NCBI RefSeq assembly: GCF_001562275.1
Contig: NZ_CP014304.1
Coordinates: 124,001 to 188,000, forward strand
DNA length: 64,000 nt
Origin: Hymenobacter sp. PAMC 26628
Lineage (GTDB): Bacteria; Bacteroidota; Bacteroidia; Cytophagales; Hymenobacteraceae
Direction of reading: 5' to 3'
The position numbers and the translations under genes were made by a program. This document shows positions 43,803-52,585 of the stretch, in pieces. A model generated the notes under the pieces. It was not told the DNA's origin. It did no database searches and saw only the letters and a program-made list of their open reading frames with translations. The number at the start of each line of letters is the position of its first letter. The first letter of the stretch is position 1.

Positions 43803-44402
43803 ATGACGCACGAGGAGGCAAAATCGAATTTTATGGTGGGGTTACTGGGCGAGTCGCCCAACGATACAGACTCTCTACAAGCGTTGCTGGGGCAGCGCTA
43901 CGAGTGGGTGCGCTTCGTCATTATCAGCCCTGAGATTACGGGTGCGCAGCTAGATAGCCCTAAATTTCAGCATATTATTCGGGCTAACTATCGTTTTCAA
44001 AGACCTAATTTGATAGTAGTCACTCGTGATCTAGACGCGCCGGAAAGCGACCGAAAAAAGCGGTTAGAGCGCTTGCTGTTCTTTCGAAAAATGAACCGAG
44101 GATTTGAGCAGCGAAGTGTATTTCTGCTTAACGTGCAGGCAATGGAGGCGTTAATAGCAGCCGATATTGCGCCGTTTGATAAGAAATATGGTTGCACCTG
44201 CTCAGTGCCAGCCAATCCCACGACGATTGTTGACCCCGCGAAATTCCTAAAAGAAGCAACTGCTCTCTGTCGCAAGCACTATGACGAAGGCCACTGTGCT
44301 GAGTTATTAGCCGAAGCTGACTACGATAAGTTACTTGCCAATTGCCGCTATTTCGCGGATTTCGACAAGGAGTTTGCATCGAAACTGCCTAACCCGGTTT
44401 GA
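43803..44402 (+). CDS. TOPRIM/DUF4276-like putative nuclease, partner of the ATPase
   Basis: A 199-residue protein. Its acidic motifs follow a TOPRIM-like order: Glu17 in GLLGESPNDTDSLQALL, then Asp76/Asp78 in VVTRDLDAPESDRKK at the end of a beta strand, then Glu115 and Asp121 in LNVQAMEALIAADI. The end (PTTIVDPAKFLKEA) resembles DUF4276 proteins. This would be the effector nuclease of the module, like the TOPRIM subunits that accompany OLD-type ATPases. It is in an obvious operon with the ATPase (4-bp spacing) and equally AT-rich. Its last 55 bp overlap the 3' end of the convergent MFS gene. Assignment rests on motif reading. Confidence 0.7.
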   Translation: MTHEEAKSNFMVGLLGESPNDTDSLQALLGQRYEWVRFVIISPEITGAQLDSPKFQHIIRANYRFQRPNLIVVTRDLDAPESDRKKRLERLLFFRKMNRGFEQRSVFLLNVQAMEALIAADIAPFDKKYGCTCSVPANPTTIVDPAKFLKEATALCRKHYDEGHCAELLAEADYDKLLANCRYFADFDKEFASKLPNPV

Positions 44403-45610
44403 CGAACATTGTCGGCGGGGCGGCCCGTCCACCAAAACGCCAGGCCCACCAACAGGCCGGCCGCGCCTTGCAGCAGCACCGTGTGCGGGGCCCCCAGGTG
44501 GCGCGCCAGCCAGCCCACCAGCAAGCTGCCCAGCGGCTGCACGCCCTGGAAGGCCATCACGTAGTAGCTTAGCACGCGGCCGCGCATGTGGTCGGCCACG
44601 TTGGTTTGGATCGCCGTGTTGGTGCCGGCGATGAAGAGCATCATGCCCGCCCCGCCCAGGGTAATGAACAGCAGCGCGGGCCCCAGCTGCGGGCTGAGCG
44701 CGAAGCCCACCAGGCTGGCGCAAAACCCCAGCGCCGCGTAGGTTATCAGCTGCGGCCGGCGCGCCTCTGCCGGCTGCGAGGCCAGGTAAAACGCCCCCGT
44801 GAGGGCCCCCAGGCCCGCGAGGCTGTTGAGCCAGCCGTAGGTGCCGGCCTGGCCGTGGAATACATCCTGGGCAAACACCGGCAGCAGCGTACCGTACGGC
44901 ATGGCGCAGAAGCTAATGCCCGCCATGAGCAGAATCTGGCGGCGCAGGGCCGGGGCTTGGCGCAGGTAGGCCCAGCCTTCGCGCAGTCCCTCCAGGGCCC
45001 CCGGGCGGTGGGTGCGCACCGGTCGCGGGGCAATGCGCATCAGCAGCAGCGAGGCCACCACGGCCACGAAGCTCACGGCATTTACCACGAAGCAGGGGCC
45101 CTCGCCGAAGCGCGCCAGCAGCAGCCCCGCCAGGGCGGGGCCCACCAGCCGGGCCAGGTTCACCATGGTCGAGTTCAGGGCAATGGCGTTGGGCAGGTGG
45201 GTGCGGTCGTCCACCAGCTCCACGAGGAACGACTGCCGGGCCGGGATGTCGAAGGCGTTGATGGTGCCTAGCAGTAGGCTCAGGCCGGCCACGGCCCAGG
45301 TGGCGTAGTGCCCGCTCAGCACCAGCCAGGCCAGCACGCTGGCTTGCACGAGCGAGGCGATTTGGGTGATGAGCAGCACGCGGTAGCGGCTGTAGCGGTC
45401 GGCCACGGTGCCGCCGTAGGGGGCGAGTAGCAGCGTCGGGATTTGGCCCGCGAACGATACCAGGCCCAGCAGCAAGGCCGAATGGGTGTGGCTGTACACG
45501 AGCCAGCCCACGGCCAGCCGCTGCATCCAGGTGCCGATGAGGGATACCGACTGCCCGGCGTAGTAGAGGCGAAAGTTGCGGTGGGCGAGCGAGCGAAAGG
45601 CGGAAATCAC
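44348..45610 (-). CDS. MFS transporter (enterobactin exporter/EntS-like group)
   Basis: A 420-residue inner-membrane transporter with about twelve helices: FRLYYAGQSVSLIGTWMQRLA at the N-terminus, the MFS loop GGTVADRYSRYRVLL, PARQSFLVELV and GRVLSYYVMAFQG in the second half. This group (MFS_3) includes drug and siderophore exporters. The start is a GTG at 45610; the longer frame upstream is GC-driven noise. The C-terminus after WWTGRPADNV (about 20 residues, QTGLGSFDANSLSKSAK) is encoded by low-G+C DNA belonging to the TOPRIM-like gene on the other strand, so the original 3' end was probably replaced on insertion. Confidence 0.87.
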   Translation of the reverse strand: MISAFRSLAHRNFRLYYAGQSVSLIGTWMQRLAVGWLVYSHTHSALLLGLVSFAGQIPTLLLAPYGGTVADRYSRYRVLLITQIASLVQASVLAWLVLSGHYATWAVAGLSLLLGTINAFDIPARQSFLVELVDDRTHLPNAIALNSTMVNLARLVGPALAGLLLARFGEGPCFVVNAVSFVAVVASLLLMRIAPRPVRTHRPGALEGLREGWAYLRQAPALRRQILLMAGISFCAMPYGTLLPVFAQDVFHGQAGTYGWLNSLAGLGALTGAFYLASQPAEARRPQLITYAALGFCASLVGFALSPQLGPALLFITLGGAGMMLFIAGTNTAIQTNVADHMRGRVLSYYVMAFQGVQPLGSLLVGWLARHLGAPHTVLLQGAAGLLVGLAFWWTGRPADNVRQTGLGSFDANSLSKSAK

Positions 45611-45718
45611 GCCCTGCAAACGGGAAAACCGCCGCAAAGGTGCGCCCGGGGCCCCGCCGGCCCCAACCCCGGGGCCCCCGGGGCGTATCGGGAAGCCAGG
45701 TTTCGCCCCGTCTTCGCC

Positions 45719-46474
45719 ATGATCGTCAACCCCACGCCCGCCGGCTGGCAAATCATCTACCAGCAGGCCCACGCGCTGCTCGCCGCCCAGCTGGCCTGGG
45801 CCTGGCCGCCTTTTTTGCCCCCCGACCGCTGGGTGGGCCTGCTGGCGGCCGTGGCGCAGCACGACGACGAGCAGGCCGACTGGCACGGCCGCGGCGGCCA
45901 CTACGGCCTCACGCCCGCCGGGGCCCCAGCCAATTTCACGCAAAAGGAGTTTTCGTTGGCGCAGGCGCAGGACCTGCTGCACGCCGCCCGCTTCCAGGGG
46001 CAGTGGCGCAGCCTGCTCACCAGCCTGCACCTGAGCTGCTTGCACGAGCCGCTGCGCGGCAGCGCCCCCGCCACCACGGCTTTCCTCGATGAGCTGAAGG
46101 CCAGCCAGCGGCGCTGGGGCCGGGCCCTGGGCGCCACGCCTGCCGAGGCCCGCCGCGCCTATGACCTGCTGCACTGGTGCGACCGGCTCTCACTCATCCT
46201 GTGCCGCCAGGAACTGCCCGAGATGGGCCGCGAGGTGGAAATCAGCCCGCTGCCGGCCGGCCACCGGGCCCACGCCAGCTACGTGCGCCAGCCCGGGGGC
46301 CCCGGCACGCCCGCCGCGGTGCGGCCCTGGCCCTTCGCCGCCGATGCGCTGGCGGTGAGCGTGGAGGCTGTGGAATTGCACCAGCTGCGCTTCCGCGACG
46401 ACGCGGCGCTGGCCGGGGCCCTGCGCACCGCGCCGGTGCGCACCCTGCGGTGGGAGCTGCGCCGCCTGGAGTAG
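45719..46474 (+). CDS. DUF3891-family protein
   Basis: A 251-residue soluble protein: MIVNPTPAGWQIIYQQAHALLAAQLA, VAQHDDEQADWH near residue 45, NFTQKEFSLAQ, SLHLSCLHEPL and YDLLHWCDRLSLILCRQELP. Spaced His/Asp residues (AQHDDE, DLLHWCDRLSL) suggest an HD-like metal-binding helical fold. The family has no known function. The ATG at 45719 is chosen; the frame from 45443 lies in noncoding or antisense sequence. It is divergent from the MFS gene. Confidence 0.82.
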   Translation: MIVNPTPAGWQIIYQQAHALLAAQLAWAWPPFLPPDRWVGLLAAVAQHDDEQADWHGRGGHYGLTPAGAPANFTQKEFSLAQAQDLLHAARFQGQWRSLLTSLHLSCLHEPLRGSAPATTAFLDELKASQRRWGRALGATPAEARRAYDLLHWCDRLSLILCRQELPEMGREVEISPLPAGHRAHASYVRQPGGPGTPAAVRPWPFAADALAVSVEAVELHQLRFRDDAALAGALRTAPVRTLRWELRRLE

Positions 46475-46564
46475 AGAAATAATCCTTTCGTAACCAGGAT
46501 ATTAGTTGTTTGGCAAACGAAAGGCCGGGGCGGCCGTAATAGGAGCTTACTTTTTTGCTGTTGG

Positions 46565-47533
46565 ATGGCGACGTATAAATTTTCGGATATTGTGCAGGTG
46601 TTGAAATCGTCGGCCGGCGAGTTCATGGAGAACAACTCGTTCCGGCACGCGGCGGCGCTGTCGTACTACACCATTTTTTCGCTGCCCCCGCTGCTGCTCA
46701 TCGTCATCACGATAGCCAGCAAGTTCTTGGGCCACGACGCCGTGACGGGCCAGGTGTACGGCCAGCTAAAGGGACTGGTGGGGGCCGAATCGGCTAAGTT
46801 TCTGCAAGACAGCATCGCCACCTTTACCATGCAGAACAAAAGTGGCCTGGCCACCGCCATCGGGGTGGGCACGCTAATTTTTGCCGCCACCACTTTTTTT
46901 GTTACGCTCCAGGAAAGCATCAACGACATTTGGAACCTAAAGGTGAAAACCACGGGCATTGGCATCGGCGACTACATCCGCCAGCGCCTGCTCTCCTTCG
47001 GCCTCATCCTGAGCGTAGCGCTGCTGCTACTCGTATCGTTCGTGGTCAGCGCCGTGCTTAGCTCTTTCACTGGCTGGTTGCAGCACCTGATTCCGGCCGC
47101 CGGGGTGGTGGCCATCAAGGTGGTCGATTTTGCGTTGTCCTTGGGCGTCACCACGTTGCTGTTTGCCCTCATCTACCGGTTCCTGCCCGACGCTATTATC
47201 CGGTGGCGCGACGTGGGCATCGGGGCCTTCATCACAGCGCTGCTGTTTGTGCTGGGCAAGCTTCTCATCGCCGTGTACATCGGCTATGCCAACCCCGGCT
47301 CGGCATTTGGCGCGGCCGGCTCGGCCATCGTGCTGCTGCTCTGGATCAACTACTCCTCACTCATCATTTTTTTCGGGGCCGAGTTTACCCAGGAATTCGC
47401 CGATGCCTTCGGCCAAAAAGTACAGCCCAAGGTCCACGCCGTGCGCGTGCGCACCGAAGAAATAAAGCCCGGCGAATCGGAAGATGAAAAAGCCACCGGC
47501 CGCCCCCAGGCCACGGGGAAGTGGCGCGATTAG
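46565..47533 (+). CDS. YihY/BrkB-family integral membrane protein
   Basis: A 322-residue inner-membrane protein with six helices. Family features: FRHAAALSYYTIFSLPPLLLI at the start, TTFFVTLQESINDIWNLK near 115, and the C-terminal helices with NPGSAFGAAGSAIVLLLWINYSSLIIFFGAEF. The charged tail is cytosolic. Once confused with ribonuclease BN, the family's role is unknown, with transport or envelope functions proposed. It is followed by a perfect terminator hairpin. Confidence 0.9.
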   Translation: MATYKFSDIVQVLKSSAGEFMENNSFRHAAALSYYTIFSLPPLLLIVITIASKFLGHDAVTGQVYGQLKGLVGAESAKFLQDSIATFTMQNKSGLATAIGVGTLIFAATTFFVTLQESINDIWNLKVKTTGIGIGDYIRQRLLSFGLILSVALLLLVSFVVSAVLSSFTGWLQHLIPAAGVVAIKVVDFALSLGVTTLLFALIYRFLPDAIIRWRDVGIGAFITALLFVLGKLLIAVYIGYANPGSAFGAAGSAIVLLLWINYSSLIIFFGAEFTQEFADAFGQKVQPKVHAVRVRTEEIKPGESEDEKATGRPQATGKWRD

Positions 47534-47559
47534 GGCCCCGGGCTTTCCTAGGTACAAAG

Positions 47560-47600
47560 GCAAGGGGCCCCACCGTTTCCGAAACGGTGGGGCCCCTTGC
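47560..47600. terminator. Terminator hairpin between yihY-like gene and rlmN
   Basis: Perfect 20-bp arms (47560-47579 and 47581-47600) with a 1-nt centre; core GGGGCCCCACCGTTTC. It separates convergent genes and carries two copies of GGGGCCCC. No T-run. Confidence 0.8.
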
Positions 47601-47618
47601 ACTTGGTTAGCAATTCCT

Positions 47619-48698
47619 TTAGGCCGCGGCGGCCTTTTCCTTCACCGCCAATTGCCCGCAGGCGGCGTCGATGTCCTTGCCGCGCGAGCGGCGCAGGTTG
47701 GTTTGCACGCCGCGGTCGGCCAGGTACTGGTGGAACGATACCAGGTTTTCCTCGCCGGTGTTGCGGTAGTCCGCGTTTTCGATGGGGTTGTATTCGATGA
47801 GGTTGATTTTGCAAGGGAGCCACTTGCTGATTTTAAGTAGGTTTTCGGCGTCCTCCAGCGTGTCGTTGAAGTTCTCGAACACGATGTACTCGTAGGTGAC
47901 CTTGCGGCCCGTTTTCTCGTGGTAGTACTGCAAGGCTTCCTTCAGCGCAGCCAGCGAGTTGGCCTCGTTGATGGGCATGATTTCGTTGCGCTTGGCGTCG
48001 GTGGGCGCGTGCAGGCTTAGGGCCAGGTTGGCCTTCACGTCGTCGTCGGCCAGCTTCTTGATCATCTTGGCGATGCCGGCCGTGCTGATGGTGATGCGGC
48101 GCGGGGCCATGTTCAGGCCGTCGGGGGCCGTGATGCGGCGCACGCTTTCCACCACGTTGGCGTAGTTGAGCAGCGGCTCGCCCATGCCCATGTACACGAT
48201 GTTGGTGAGCGGCGTGCCGTACTGGCCCTCGCACTGTTCGCGGATGCGCACCACCTGGTCGTAAATCTCGGCCGCGTCGAGGTTGCGCTTGCGGTCCATG
48301 TAGCCGGTGGCGCAAAATTTACAGGTTAGCGAGCAGCCCACCTGGCTGCTGATGCAGGCCGTCATCCGCGTGTCGTGCGGGATGAGCACGCCTTCCACGA
48401 CGTTGCCGTCGTAGAGCTTGAAGGCCGACTTGATGGTGCCATCGTTGCTGCGCTGCTGGTTTTGCACCGTCACGCCGTTGATGACGAAGTGGGCCCCCAG
48501 CAACTCGCGGGTGGCCAGCGAGAGGTTGTTCATCTCCTCAAACGAGCCGGCCGCGTTCTTCCACAGCCACTCCTGCACCTGCTTGGCGCGGAAGGGCTTC
48601 TCGCCGTGCTCCACCAGAAAAGCCTTCAGGTCGTCGGCCGAAAGTTTGCGGATGTCGCGCTTAGTAGGCGTGGGGGCGAGGGGCAGTTCGAATAACAT
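47619..48698 (-). CDS. rlmN: 23S rRNA (adenine2503-C2)-methyltransferase
   Basis: A 359-residue radical SAM enzyme that methylates A2503 of 23S rRNA and A37 of some tRNAs. The cluster Cys motif CSLTCKFC spans 122-129. The SAM motif VYMGMGEPLLN, the catalytic C-terminal Cys in DIDAACGQ, and NLIEYNPIEN are all present. The ATG at 48698 is chosen over the ATG 15 bp upstream, because a -7 box lies directly before it and because family N-termini begin near LFELPLAP. Monocistronic. Confidence 0.95.
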   Translation of the reverse strand: MLFELPLAPTPTKRDIRKLSADDLKAFLVEHGEKPFRAKQVQEWLWKNAAGSFEEMNNLSLATRELLGAHFVINGVTVQNQQRSNDGTIKSAFKLYDGNVVEGVLIPHDTRMTACISSQVGCSLTCKFCATGYMDRKRNLDAAEIYDQVVRIREQCEGQYGTPLTNIVYMGMGEPLLNYANVVESVRRITAPDGLNMAPRRITISTAGIAKMIKKLADDDVKANLALSLHAPTDAKRNEIMPINEANSLAALKEALQYYHEKTGRKVTYEYIVFENFNDTLEDAENLLKISKWLPCKINLIEYNPIENADYRNTGEENLVSFHQYLADRGVQTNLRRSRGKDIDAACGQLAVKEKAAAA

Positions 48699-49119
48699 AG
48701 AGCAAAGATACAAGCAGGCAAGGCGTTGGGTTCCCGTGAGGGCCCCGCCCGCTTGCGGCGCGTCTGCTTGCTAAGCCGCCGCGCCGCAAGCGGGCGGAGG
48801 CCACTGCCGTAGCCGCGCCCTTGCGGCGGGGCCGCAGCAATCGGCCGGCAGTGTTAAAGTACACCTAACACTCACGTAACGCTGCCGCAATATCCTGCCA
48901 ATAATTTTGCACCCCTCTAAGAGAAAGTATCATATATAAAATGATTAATACTGTTTTGCTGTAGTCAATTGATCCACTGCTTCTATTGATAAAGCTATTC
49001 AAAGTATTTATATACACTATGTTAAATATATATTTTTATTCTCTCCTCATTAGCGTGCTGGTTTAGTTGGCCGCCTAGCCGCTCGTTGCCATTTCCACTT
49101 CCTACCCCCTCGTTTTTTG
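48699..49119. other. Divergent regulatory region between rlmN and the Oar-like receptor
   Basis: About 420 bp. A GC-rich left part has a perfect 17-bp inverted repeat (48745-48761 and 48781-48797, CCGCCCGCTTGCGGCGC) with a 19-nt loop. From 48890 to 49070 the DNA becomes strongly AT-rich and contains TAATTTTG at 48902-48909, a -7 match, with further TA-rich stretches. This is the likely promoter region of the TonB receptor. No gene seen. Confidence 0.6.
48703..48710 (-). promoter_or_regulatory. Putative -7 element directly before the rlmN start (leaderless)
   Basis: TATCTTTG on the minus strand, a full match, 4 nt before the ATG at 48698. The upstream ATG at 48713 would then lie outside the transcript. 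Confidence 0.5.
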
Positions 49120-52100
49120 ATGAAACAGCTATTACTCGTTGCCCTCGTTTTCCTGCTGACTGCCTGGGGCGCCCGGGCCCAGGTGACGACTAGTAGCCTG
49201 ACTGGCCTGATCAAGGACGCCAAGGGCGAGCCTTCCATTGGGGCCACGGTGCGGGCCGTGCACACGCCCAGCGGCACCACCTACGGCGTGGCTACCAACG
49301 CAGAGGGCCGTTTTACCATCCAAAACATGCGCATCGGGGGGCCTTATACCGTAGAAATCAGCTACGTGGGGGCCCAAACCAACACCCGCAACGGCATCGT
49401 GCTCCAGCTGGACCAGCCCTACGTGCTGAACATGACGCTGGGCGCGGCCGATACCCAGCTCCAGGAAGTAACGGTGACGGCCAGCAACCCCCGCTCCATC
49501 CTGAACTCGGACCGGACCGGCTCGGTGACCACCATCGACCGCACGGCGCTGCAGCGCCTGCCCTCCATCAGCCGCAGCCTCAACGACTTCACCCGCCTCA
49601 CGCCCCAATCCAACGGCAACGGCTCCATCGGCGGGGGCAGCCTCCGCTCGAACTACTTCAGCGTTGACGGCTCCGACTTCAACAACAACTTCGGCATCGG
49701 CGGCAACTTGCCGGCAAACGGCTCGCCCATTTCGCTCGACGCCATCGAGGAGATTTCGGTGAACGTGACGCCCTACGACGTGCGCCAGTCGGGCTTCACC
49801 GGCGCGGCCATCAACGCCGTGACGCGCGCCGGCACCAACGACTTCGCGGGCTCGGCTTACGGCTACTTCAACAACCAGAAATTCCGGGGCGACCGGGTAG
49901 GCGACCAGCGCGTTATTATCCAGGACCAGCGCTTCTACCAGTACGGCGCCCGCCTCGGGGGCCCCATTATTAAGAATAAGCTGTTCTTCTTCGCCAACTT
50001 CGAGACGGAGGAAAACCGCACGCCCGGCCAGCAGCGCACGGCCGCTACCGCCGCCGCGCCCTTTGGCAGCGGCACCAACATAGCGCGCCCCACGGCCACC
50101 GAACTGGATACCTACGCGGCCTTTCTGCGCGAGAAGTACGGCTACGACCCGGGCGCTTACCAAGGTTACAGCTTCACCGCCCCGCGCACCAAAATCCTGG
50201 GCCGCCTCGACTGGAACATCGCCCAGAACCACCATTTCAACGTGCGCTACAGCCAGGTAGAGGGCAAGGGGGTGAACTTCCCCAGTACCTCGCGCAGCCC
50301 GTATGGCGGCTACAAGTACCCCAACCCTAACGGCAATGGCACCTTCCTGGATGGCAGCGGCAACCGCCAGAATAATACGGCCCTGTTCTACGAGAACGCC
50401 AACTACTTCCAGGAGGCCAACTTTTACTCGCTGGCGGCCGAGCTGAACTCGACCTTTGGCAAAAAAGGCAGCACCACCAACGTGCTGCGCGGCACCTACA
50501 CCCGCCAGAACGACCCGCGCAGCTCACCCAGTAGCACGCTGTTTCCATTCGTTGACATCCTGAAGGACGGCACGCCGTTTACGTCGTTCGGCACCGAACC
50601 CTTCACCTACGGCAACCTGCGCGACGTAAAAATTTACTCCATCAAGGACGACTTCACGTGGGTGCTGGGCCGCAACAACTTCACGGCCGGCTACCAGGGC
50701 GACTTCAGCGAAACCAAGAACGGCTTCCAGCGCTTCGGTACTGGCTACTACACGTTTGCGTCGTGGAATGACTTCGCCACCGGCAAAAACCCGGTCGACT
50801 TTGGCCTTACGTACTCGCTGACGCCCGGCTACGAGCAGGCCTTCCCGAGCTTCAAGTACCAGCAGCACTCGTTGTACTTGCAGGACGAGGTGGCCATTTC
50901 AGAACGCCTCCGCGTGACGGGCGGCCTGCGCGTCGACCTCACGCACTACGCCAACACCCTGCGCTCGTTCCAGAAAGTGGCCGACCTGAACTTTGCGGGC
51001 AGCGAAAAAGTCGACGTGGCGGCCCTGCCCGGCAACCAGGTGCTGTATTCGCCGCGTCTGGGCTTCAACCTCGACGTGCTCGGCGACCGCAGCTTGCAAC
51101 TGCGCGGCGGCTCGGGCATCTTCACGGGCCGCGTGCCCTACGTGTGGATTGTTAGCCAGGCCGGCGACGCGGGCACCCTGCAAATCACGCAGACCTACGG
51201 GGCCTCCCAGGGCAGCACCAACCCGGCCGTACCGGGCCCCTTTAATCCCGACCCCACCGCCTACCGCCCCGCCACGACCCCGCAGCCCGGCACGGTTATT
51301 CCGAGCACGACTTCGTCGCTGGCCCAAAACTTTCGCTTCCCGCAGACTTGGAAAAGCAGCCTGGCCTTGGATGCTAAACTGCCTTTCGGTATAGTGGGCA
51401 CGGTAGAAGCCATCGTGAACCGCGACATCAACGCGGCGGTGTACCGGAATGCCAACCTGGTAGCCCCTGCCGCCTTAGGTGTAAACGGCTACCCCGATAA
51501 CCGCCTGATTTATCCCAACGCGAATACCAATAAATTCGTCAACCCGCTAACCGCAGCGGGCCAGCCGGTCGCTACCGGGGCCACTAACGGCACTGGCGCT
51601 TACAACGCCATCGTGCTCAGCAACGCCTCGCAGGGCTACTACTTCTCGCTGACCGGCAAGCTCGACAAGCAGTTCAGCAATAACCTGTTTGGCTCGGTGT
51701 CCTATACCTACACCGACGCGAAAAACCTGTTTGACGGCGGCGGTGACCAGCCCCTGTCGGCCTGGCAGGGCACGGCCACCGTCAATGGCTCGAACAACCT
51801 GGGCCTGGCCTACAACGGCAATACCCTGCCCCACCGCGTTATCGCCTCGCTCTCGTACCGCCAGGAGTACCTGGGCCACCTGGGCACCACCATCTCGCTC
51901 TACTACGAGGGGGCGACCCAGGGCCGCTATTCATACCAGTATTCGGCCGACTTCAACCGCGACGGGGCCAACGCCGACCTGATTTACATCCCGAAAAACG
52001 CCTCCGAGATTACGTTCGTGCCGGTTACCACCGGTACCGGGGCCAGCACCGTTACCCAGTTCACGGCCCAGCAGCAGAGCGACGCTTTCTTCGCCTTCGT

Positions 52101-52497
52101 CGACCAGGACCCTTACCTGAGCAAGCACAAGGGCGAGTACGCCGAGCGCAACGGCGCGCAGTTTCCCTGGCGCAGCGAAGTGGACGTGAAGATTTTGCAG
52201 GACATTTTTACCAACCTCGGCCCCAAGCGCAATTCGCTGCAAGTAAGTCTGGACATCTTCAACCTGGGCAACCTGCTGAATAACAATTGGGGCCGCGTCA
52301 AGCAAACCACCTTCAACACCTTCCTGGAGCCCCAAAACGTGGCCAATCTCACCAATGCCGCCACGGGCCCTACGCCCACCTTCCGCTTCGGCCGCGACAA
52401 CGTGACCGGGCAACTGCTGACCACGGCGTTCCGCGACGCAGTGAGCCTGGGCTCGACCTACTACATGCAAGTCGGGCTGCGCTATATCTTCAATTAA
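49120..52497 (+). CDS. TonB-dependent receptor, Oar-like, with carboxypeptidase-regulatory N-terminal domain
   Basis: A 1125-residue outer-membrane protein. The signal peptide (about 1-21, ending GARAQ) is followed by a CarboxypepD_reg domain (TGLIKDAKGEPSIGATVRAV) and a plug (about 100-250; SDRTGSVTTIDRTALQRLP, INAVTRAGTNDF), then a large beta-barrel ending in YYMQVGLRYIFN with the aromatic last residue area. There is no SusD gene adjacent, and the architecture is that of Oar-type receptors (first described for Myxococcus development). Ligand unknown; Oar-like proteins have been linked to OM vesicles and protein export. Next, a terminator and an S1/P1 nuclease gene. Confidence 0.9.
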   Translation: MKQLLLVALVFLLTAWGARAQVTTSSLTGLIKDAKGEPSIGATVRAVHTPSGTTYGVATNAEGRFTIQNMRIGGPYTVEISYVGAQTNTRNGIVLQLDQPYVLNMTLGAADTQLQEVTVTASNPRSILNSDRTGSVTTIDRTALQRLPSISRSLNDFTRLTPQSNGNGSIGGGSLRSNYFSVDGSDFNNNFGIGGNLPANGSPISLDAIEEISVNVTPYDVRQSGFTGAAINAVTRAGTNDFAGSAYGYFNNQKFRGDRVGDQRVIIQDQRFYQYGARLGGPIIKNKLFFFANFETEENRTPGQQRTAATAAAPFGSGTNIARPTATELDTYAAFLREKYGYDPGAYQGYSFTAPRTKILGRLDWNIAQNHHFNVRYSQVEGKGVNFPSTSRSPYGGYKYPNPNGNGTFLDGSGNRQNNTALFYENANYFQEANFYSLAAELNSTFGKKGSTTNVLRGTYTRQNDPRSSPSSTLFPFVDILKDGTPFTSFGTEPFTYGNLRDVKIYSIKDDFTWVLGRNNFTAGYQGDFSETKNGFQRFGTGYYTFASWNDFATGKNPVDFGLTYSLTPGYEQAFPSFKYQQHSLYLQDEVAISERLRVTGGLRVDLTHYANTLRSFQKVADLNFAGSEKVDVAALPGNQVLYSPRLGFNLDVLGDRSLQLRGGSGIFTGRVPYVWIVSQAGDAGTLQITQTYGASQGSTNPAVPGPFNPDPTAYRPATTPQPGTVIPSTTSSLAQNFRFPQTWKSSLALDAKLPFGIVGTVEAIVNRDINAAVYRNANLVAPAALGVNGYPDNRLIYPNANTNKFVNPLTAAGQPVATGATNGTGAYNAIVLSNASQGYYFSLTGKLDKQFSNNLFGSVSYTYTDAKNLFDGGGDQPLSAWQGTATVNGSNNLGLAYNGNTLPHRVIASLSYRQEYLGHLGTTISLYYEGATQGRYSYQYSADFNRDGANADLIYIPKNASEITFVPVTTGTGASTVTQFTAQQQSDAFFAFVDQDPYLSKHKGEYAERNGAQFPWRSEVDVKILQDIFTNLGPKRNSLQVSLDIFNLGNLLNNNWGRVKQTTFNTFLEPQNVANLTNAATGPTPTFRFGRDNVTGQLLTTAFRDAVSLGSTYYMQVGLRYIFN

Positions 52498-52514
52498 TTA
52501 ACCAAACACAAGGC

Positions 52515-52555
52515 TCAAAAAACCTGCTTGCCGTGCGCGGTGGCAGGTTTTTTGA
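52515..52555 (+). terminator. Rho-independent terminator after the Oar-like gene
   Basis: 13-bp arms (TCAAAAAACCTGC at 52515-52527 and complement at 52543-52555) with a 15-nt loop and a run of six T followed by GATTTTTT. It starts 17 bp after the receptor stop, so the nuclease gene is likely transcribed separately or by readthrough. Confidence 0.82.
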
Positions 52556-52585
52556 TTTTTTAGCCACCATTTTCCTGCCAATCCC

